From Paraburkholderia bryophila (GTDB lineage: Bacteria > Pseudomonadota > Gammaproteobacteria > Burkholderiales > Burkholderiaceae), in the NCBI RefSeq assembly GCF_013409255.1, contig NZ_JACCAS010000001.1, forward strand, positions 186,001 to 250,000: DNA of 64,000 nt, written 5' to 3'. The notes under the pieces are model-generated. The model ran no database searches. It had not been told where the DNA came from and saw nothing but the letters and a program-made list of their open reading frames with translations. This document shows positions 61,060 through 64,000 of this stretch, piece after piece (the first letter of the stretch is position 1; every line of letters begins with the position of its first letter). A program made the translations under genes and the position numbers.

Positions 61060-62516
61060 ACGCGGTCGAGAGCGTCGTTCAGGCGGTGCTGTACGAAGGC
61101 TACCTGCTGTATCCGTACCGGCCGACTTCGGTGAAGAACCGGCAGCGCTGGACCTTCGGCGGCGTGTATCCGCGCGCCTATGCGGAGGCGTCCGGCAGCG
61201 ATCCGTGGGTCACGCAGAGCGAGTGCCTGCTGCGCGGCGGCGAGCACACGCGGGTGGCGGTGCGCCCCGGTTTTCTGCAGGTCATCGACCGGACGGTGCT
61301 GGAGGCGGAAAACACGGCGGTGCGGCCGGAATCCGGCGAACCCGTATGGCGGTCGGTGCCCGTGCTCGATATCGGCGAGCGCCGCTATACGCCATGGCAG
61401 GAAGCGGCCGAGCGGCATATCGCGTTGCCGGTGCTGGTGCTCGGCGACCTGCTGAAAACGCCCACCGAGATCGCTTTTTCGTTCGACGCCGCTTGCGACC
61501 TCGAACCGCTTGCGGACGGGCACGACACGCTGCGTGGCGCGTTGCGCCGCACTCGCGCGGCACTGCAAGGACGGGTCGAATTGAGCGCGACCAGCGTGGC
61601 CAACGGGGTTTATCGATTGAAGACGCGTATCGTCAACGAAACGCCGCTCGATCGTGCCCGCGACCTGACGCGCGATGCCGCGTCGCTGTTCGCGCTGGTG
61701 TCCTGCCACACGGTGCTCACGGTCGACGGCGGTACGTGGCTGTCGTCGATCGATCCGCCGGACGAACTGGCGGCGTGCTCCGCCGCCTGCCGCAACATCG
61801 GCGTGTGGCCGGTGCTGGTGGGCGACGAGCAGCAGCCCGACACGATGCTCGCGTCGCCGATCATTCTCTACGACTTCCCGCAGATCGCGCCGGAAAGCGC
61901 CGGCGATCTGTTCGACGCGACCGAGATCGACGAGATTCTCACGCTGCGCATTCTGACCATGACGGATGACGAAAAGCGCGAAATGATCGCGACCGACGAA
62001 CGCGCGCGCGCGTTGCTGACGCGTACCGAAAGCCTCGGCGCCGAGCAGATGCAGAAGTTGCACGGCACGCTGCGTCAGGTTCGCTCGCTCGATACTGCGA
62101 GCGTGAGCATGCCGACCTTCACGGCACCGCAAGCCGACGCGCTGCCGGTCTCGCCGTGGGCCGAACTCGACGCGCGGCCGCATCTCGCCTACGTGCGGGT
62201 GGCGGGCGTGGAGATTCGCATCGGCGATCAGGTGCGCCTGCGGCCGCGTGGCCGTGCCGATATCTTCGATATCGCGCTGAGCGGCATGGTCGCGACGATC
62301 GAATCGATCGAACGCGATTTCGACGATCACGTGCATGTGGCGGTCACGATCGACGACGACCCCGGCAAGGACTTCGGCATGCAGCGCATGCCGGGCCATC
62401 GTTTCTTTTTTGGGCCGGACGAGATCGAGCCGCTGAAGCCGGTGAAGACCGTGAAGCCGCTCAAGCCGCTAAAGCCGCAGAAACCCACCCCCAACGGCCG
62501 GCGAGGTCTCGCATGA
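61056..62516 (+). CDS. Uncharacterised conserved hydrogenase-cluster protein (486 residues)
   Basis: A GTG start overlaps the upstream stop (GTGA). The N-terminal VVQAVLYEGYLLYPYRPTSV is striking, followed by domains of unknown type; near the C-terminus VRLRPRGRADIFDIALSGMV and FDDHVHVAVTIDDDPGKDFG look like a beta-rich module. The end carries a Lys-Pro repeat (KPVKTVKPLKPLKPQKPTP). No signal peptide or membrane segment. It matches no function known to me; position between DUF6084 and the maturation protease shows it belongs to the hydrogenase system, perhaps as an assembly scaffold. Confidence 0.75.
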   Translation: MNAVESVVQAVLYEGYLLYPYRPTSVKNRQRWTFGGVYPRAYAEASGSDPWVTQSECLLRGGEHTRVAVRPGFLQVIDRTVLEAENTAVRPESGEPVWRSVPVLDIGERRYTPWQEAAERHIALPVLVLGDLLKTPTEIAFSFDAACDLEPLADGHDTLRGALRRTRAALQGRVELSATSVANGVYRLKTRIVNETPLDRARDLTRDAASLFALVSCHTVLTVDGGTWLSSIDPPDELAACSAACRNIGVWPVLVGDEQQPDTMLASPIILYDFPQIAPESAGDLFDATEIDEILTLRILTMTDDEKREMIATDERARALLTRTESLGAEQMQKLHGTLRQVRSLDTASVSMPTFTAPQADALPVSPWAELDARPHLAYVRVAGVEIRIGDQVRLRPRGRADIFDIALSGMVATIESIERDFDDHVHVAVTIDDDPGKDFGMQRMPGHRFFFGPDEIEPLKPVKTVKPLKPLKPQKPTPNGRRGLA

Positions 62517-63061
62517 GCGCGATTCTGGTGGCCGGCATCGGCAACGTGTTTCTCGGCGACGACGGCTTCGGCGTCGAAGTCGTGCGGCGTCTGCGGGAGC
62601 GGCTCGACGCGGGCGAATGGCCGGCGCTCGCGCGCGGCGTGAGCATCGCGGATTTCGGCATTCGCGGCATCGATCTCTGCTATGCGCTGCTCGACGACGT
62701 GGACAGTGCGATCCTGATCGATGCGACGCAGCGCGGCGGCGCACCCGGCACGCTGTACGTGATCGAACCGTCCGAGGAAGACCGCGGTGGCGGCGATGGC
62801 GATCCCTATGCAGTGCCTATGCTGATGTCGCCGCATGAGATGGACCCGGTCAAGGTGCTGCAAACGGTGCGGATGCTGGGCGGCGGCTGCGAGGACATCG
62901 TCGTGCTTGGTTGCGAGCCGCAGGATTTCGGCTGCGAAAACGGTGAGCAGGGGCGCATGAGTTTGAGCGACGCGGTAGCGCAAGCGGTCGAGCCTGCAGC
63001 GGAAGCCGTGGTGCGGCTCGTGATGGCGAGATTGGAGCGAAACGCAGCGCTGGTGAGCTGA
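62513..63061 (+). CDS. Hydrogenase maturation protease (HyaD/HupD family)
   Basis: 182 residues from the ATG overlapping the upstream stop. It begins ILVAGIGNVFLGDDGFGVEV, the nickel-sensing Glu/Asp region of these endopeptidases, followed by DFGIRGIDLCYALLDDVDS (second ligand Asp) and MLMSPHEMDP (His ligand). The family removes the C-terminal tail of the hydrogenase large subunit after nickel insertion. Here the likely target is HhyL, whose tail follows DPCLPCGVH. Confidence 0.9.
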   Translation: MSAILVAGIGNVFLGDDGFGVEVVRRLRERLDAGEWPALARGVSIADFGIRGIDLCYALLDDVDSAILIDATQRGGAPGTLYVIEPSEEDRGGGDGDPYAVPMLMSPHEMDPVKVLQTVRMLGGGCEDIVVLGCEPQDFGCENGEQGRMSLSDAVAQAVEPAAEAVVRLVMARLERNAALVS

Positions 63062-63109
63062 TGAATACGCCAATGAACAGGCGGTGAAGTAACCGGAGTG
63101 GGGGACGTC

Positions 63110-63211
63110 ATGAAAGGCTTGCTGAAATACCTGTTGTTGCCGGCGTTGCTGGTCGGCGTGCTGGCGAATATGAAGGACATCAAGCGCTATATCCGCATCC
63201 GCAACATGTAG
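63110..63211 (+). CDS. DUF6893-like microprotein of the hydrogenase cluster
   Basis: 33 residues after a GGAGTGGGGG ribosome site: MKGLLKYLLLPALLVGVLAN then a basic end (KDIKRYIRIRNM). One transmembrane segment (about 4-20) with a positive C-terminus is predicted. From memory it corresponds to DUF6893 small proteins in group 1h clusters. It may anchor or couple the otherwise signal-less hydrogenase to the inner membrane; that is inference. Confidence 0.75.
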   Translation: MKGLLKYLLLPALLVGVLANMKDIKRYIRIRNM

Positions 63212-63235
63212 ACGATAGCTGCCGGGGAGTTGGCG

Positions 63236-64000
63236 ATGAGCACACATGCACAGCCTGCTGGACCCAGTTCAACCCAGCTTCCGCCGTTGGGCGGGCCGCC
63301 GGGAGAAGAAATCCGCGTGCGCGGGCTGGTGCAGGGCGTCGGCTTCCGGCCCACCGTGTGGCGGATCGCGCACGCTTGCGGCGTGGTCGGCGACGTGCGC
63401 AACGACAGTGACGGCGTGCTGATTCATGCGTGGGGCGACGCGTGGACGCTGCAGCGATTCATCGAAAGTCTGAGCACCGAGTGCCCGCCGCTCGCGCGTA
63501 TCGACGCGATCGAGCGGCATCAACTGAACGAGGCGGCCGAGGCGAGCGACTTCCGGATCGTGCCGAGCGAAGGCGGCCCGGTTCACACCGGTGTGACGCC
63601 GGACGCGGTGGTCTGCGCCGACTGCGCGGCGGATATCGCCGACCCGGCCAACCGCCGCTACCGTTATCCGTTCACCAACTGCACGCATTGCGGGCCGCGC
63701 CTGTCGATCGTGCAGGCCATTCCGTACGATCGCGCCAATACCACGATGGCCGCGTTCGCGATGTGCGACGCGTGCCGCGCCGAATACGACGATCCCGCCG
63801 ACCGGCGCTTTCACGCGCAGCCGGTGGCGTGCCCGGCGTGCGGTCCGCGCGTCTGGCTGGAAACGCGCGACGGCGGCCGCCGCGTCGAAGGCGAGGATCC
63901 GTGTCGTGCGGCCAGTCTGCTGCTGCGGCACGGCTCGATCGTCGCGATCAAAGGGCTGGGCGGTTTTCAACTGGCCTGCGACGCCGCCGACGAAGTCGCC
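63236..64000 (+). CDS. hypF: Carbamoyltransferase HypF, N-terminal part (runs off the window)
   Basis: 255 codons to the window edge. The acylphosphatase domain begins IRVRGLVQGVGFRPTVWRIA (about residues 26-45). Two zinc fingers follow, CADC-x18-CTHC-type near 125-150 and CDAC-x18-CPAC-type near 175-200. HypF makes the CN ligand precursor of the NiFe site from carbamoyl phosphate. The ATG at 63236 follows GGGGAG. Other hyp genes are presumably downstream. Confidence 0.95.
   Translation, partial: MSTHAQPAGPSSTQLPPLGGPPGEEIRVRGLVQGVGFRPTVWRIAHACGVVGDVRNDSDGVLIHAWGDAWTLQRFIESLSTECPPLARIDAIERHQLNEAAEASDFRIVPSEGGPVHTGVTPDAVVCADCAADIADPANRRYRYPFTNCTHCGPRLSIVQAIPYDRANTTMAAFAMCDACRAEYDDPADRRFHAQPVACPACGPRVWLETRDGGRRVEGEDPCRAASLLLRHGSIVAIKGLGGFQLACDAADEVA

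Overview
The window looks like a chromosomal segment of a Burkholderiaceae bacterium, most likely Paraburkholderia or a close relative. The reasons are the high GC content with strong third-position GC bias, an OmpC-type Burkholderia porin, an extended hopanoid gene set (hpnJ, hpnI, hpnK, hpnL), pobA, and a clustered group 1h [NiFe] hydrogenase of the kind described in Cupriavidus necator. No rRNA, tRNA, CRISPR array, insertion sequence or prophage was recognised. The DNA is dense, mostly ordinary chromosomal coding sequence.

Layout, left to right. 1-5.3 kb is a purine block: a truncated adenosine-deaminase-like gene, an NCS2/AzgA-type purine permease, a divergent LysR regulator, a Tat-exported nucleoside hydrolase and a porin. 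5.3-11.5 kb holds a chemoreceptor, an AhpD-like protein, a TrxR-like ferredoxin-NADP reductase with a strong terminator, a glycine-zipper protein and a PAS-PAS hybrid kinase. 11.7-16.5 kb holds an overlapping acyl-CoA-dehydrogenase/methyltransferase/glycosyltransferase trio, an MFS exporter and two small proteins. 16.9-20.8 kb is mprF overlapping an acvB/virJ-like gene, for lysyl-phosphatidylglycerol turnover. 20.8-22.7 kb is ilvA preceded by an isoleucine-rich leader peptide and a complete attenuator. 22.9-26.7 kb holds pobA, several small exported or His-rich proteins and a cytochrome b561. 26.7-30.7 kb is a 2-keto-3-deoxygluconate block (IclR regulator, kduD, kduI, divergent kdgT). 30.7-33.4 kb holds a GNAT acetyltransferase, an aldehyde dehydrogenase and a cold-shock protein.

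33.7-42.5 kb carries hopanoid side-chain genes (hpnJ, a hpnI-like glycosyltransferase, hpnL, hpnI, hpnK) with a QseBC/PmrAB-type two-component system between them. 42.5-50.4 kb is a three-gene RND efflux operon divergent from a second two-component system of the same type. 50.5-54.7 kb holds a ProQ/FinO-domain RNA-binding protein, a membrane-anchored TAXI-type receptor and a copper-like group (Met-rich DUF2946-like protein, outer-membrane barrel, CopC). 54.9-64 kb is a nickel permease followed by a group 1h high-affinity [NiFe] hydrogenase operon with several uncharacterised conserved genes, a maturation protease and the start of hypF.

Two regulatory structures stand out. One is the leader-peptide attenuator of ilvA, with segments 1:2, 2:3 and 3:4 all visible. 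The other is a recurring promoter architecture: two CTTMAG-like hexamers 5 bases apart, then 10 bases to a -10 box. It precedes hpnJ, the hpnI/hpnK block, cytochrome b561 and the second two-component system, and a related triple repeat faces the efflux operon. It resembles the PmrA/QseB box and suggests that the window's OmpR-family regulators tie envelope lipids, efflux and an electron carrier into one regulon. The functional links are inferences; the repeats and pairings are read directly from the sequence.
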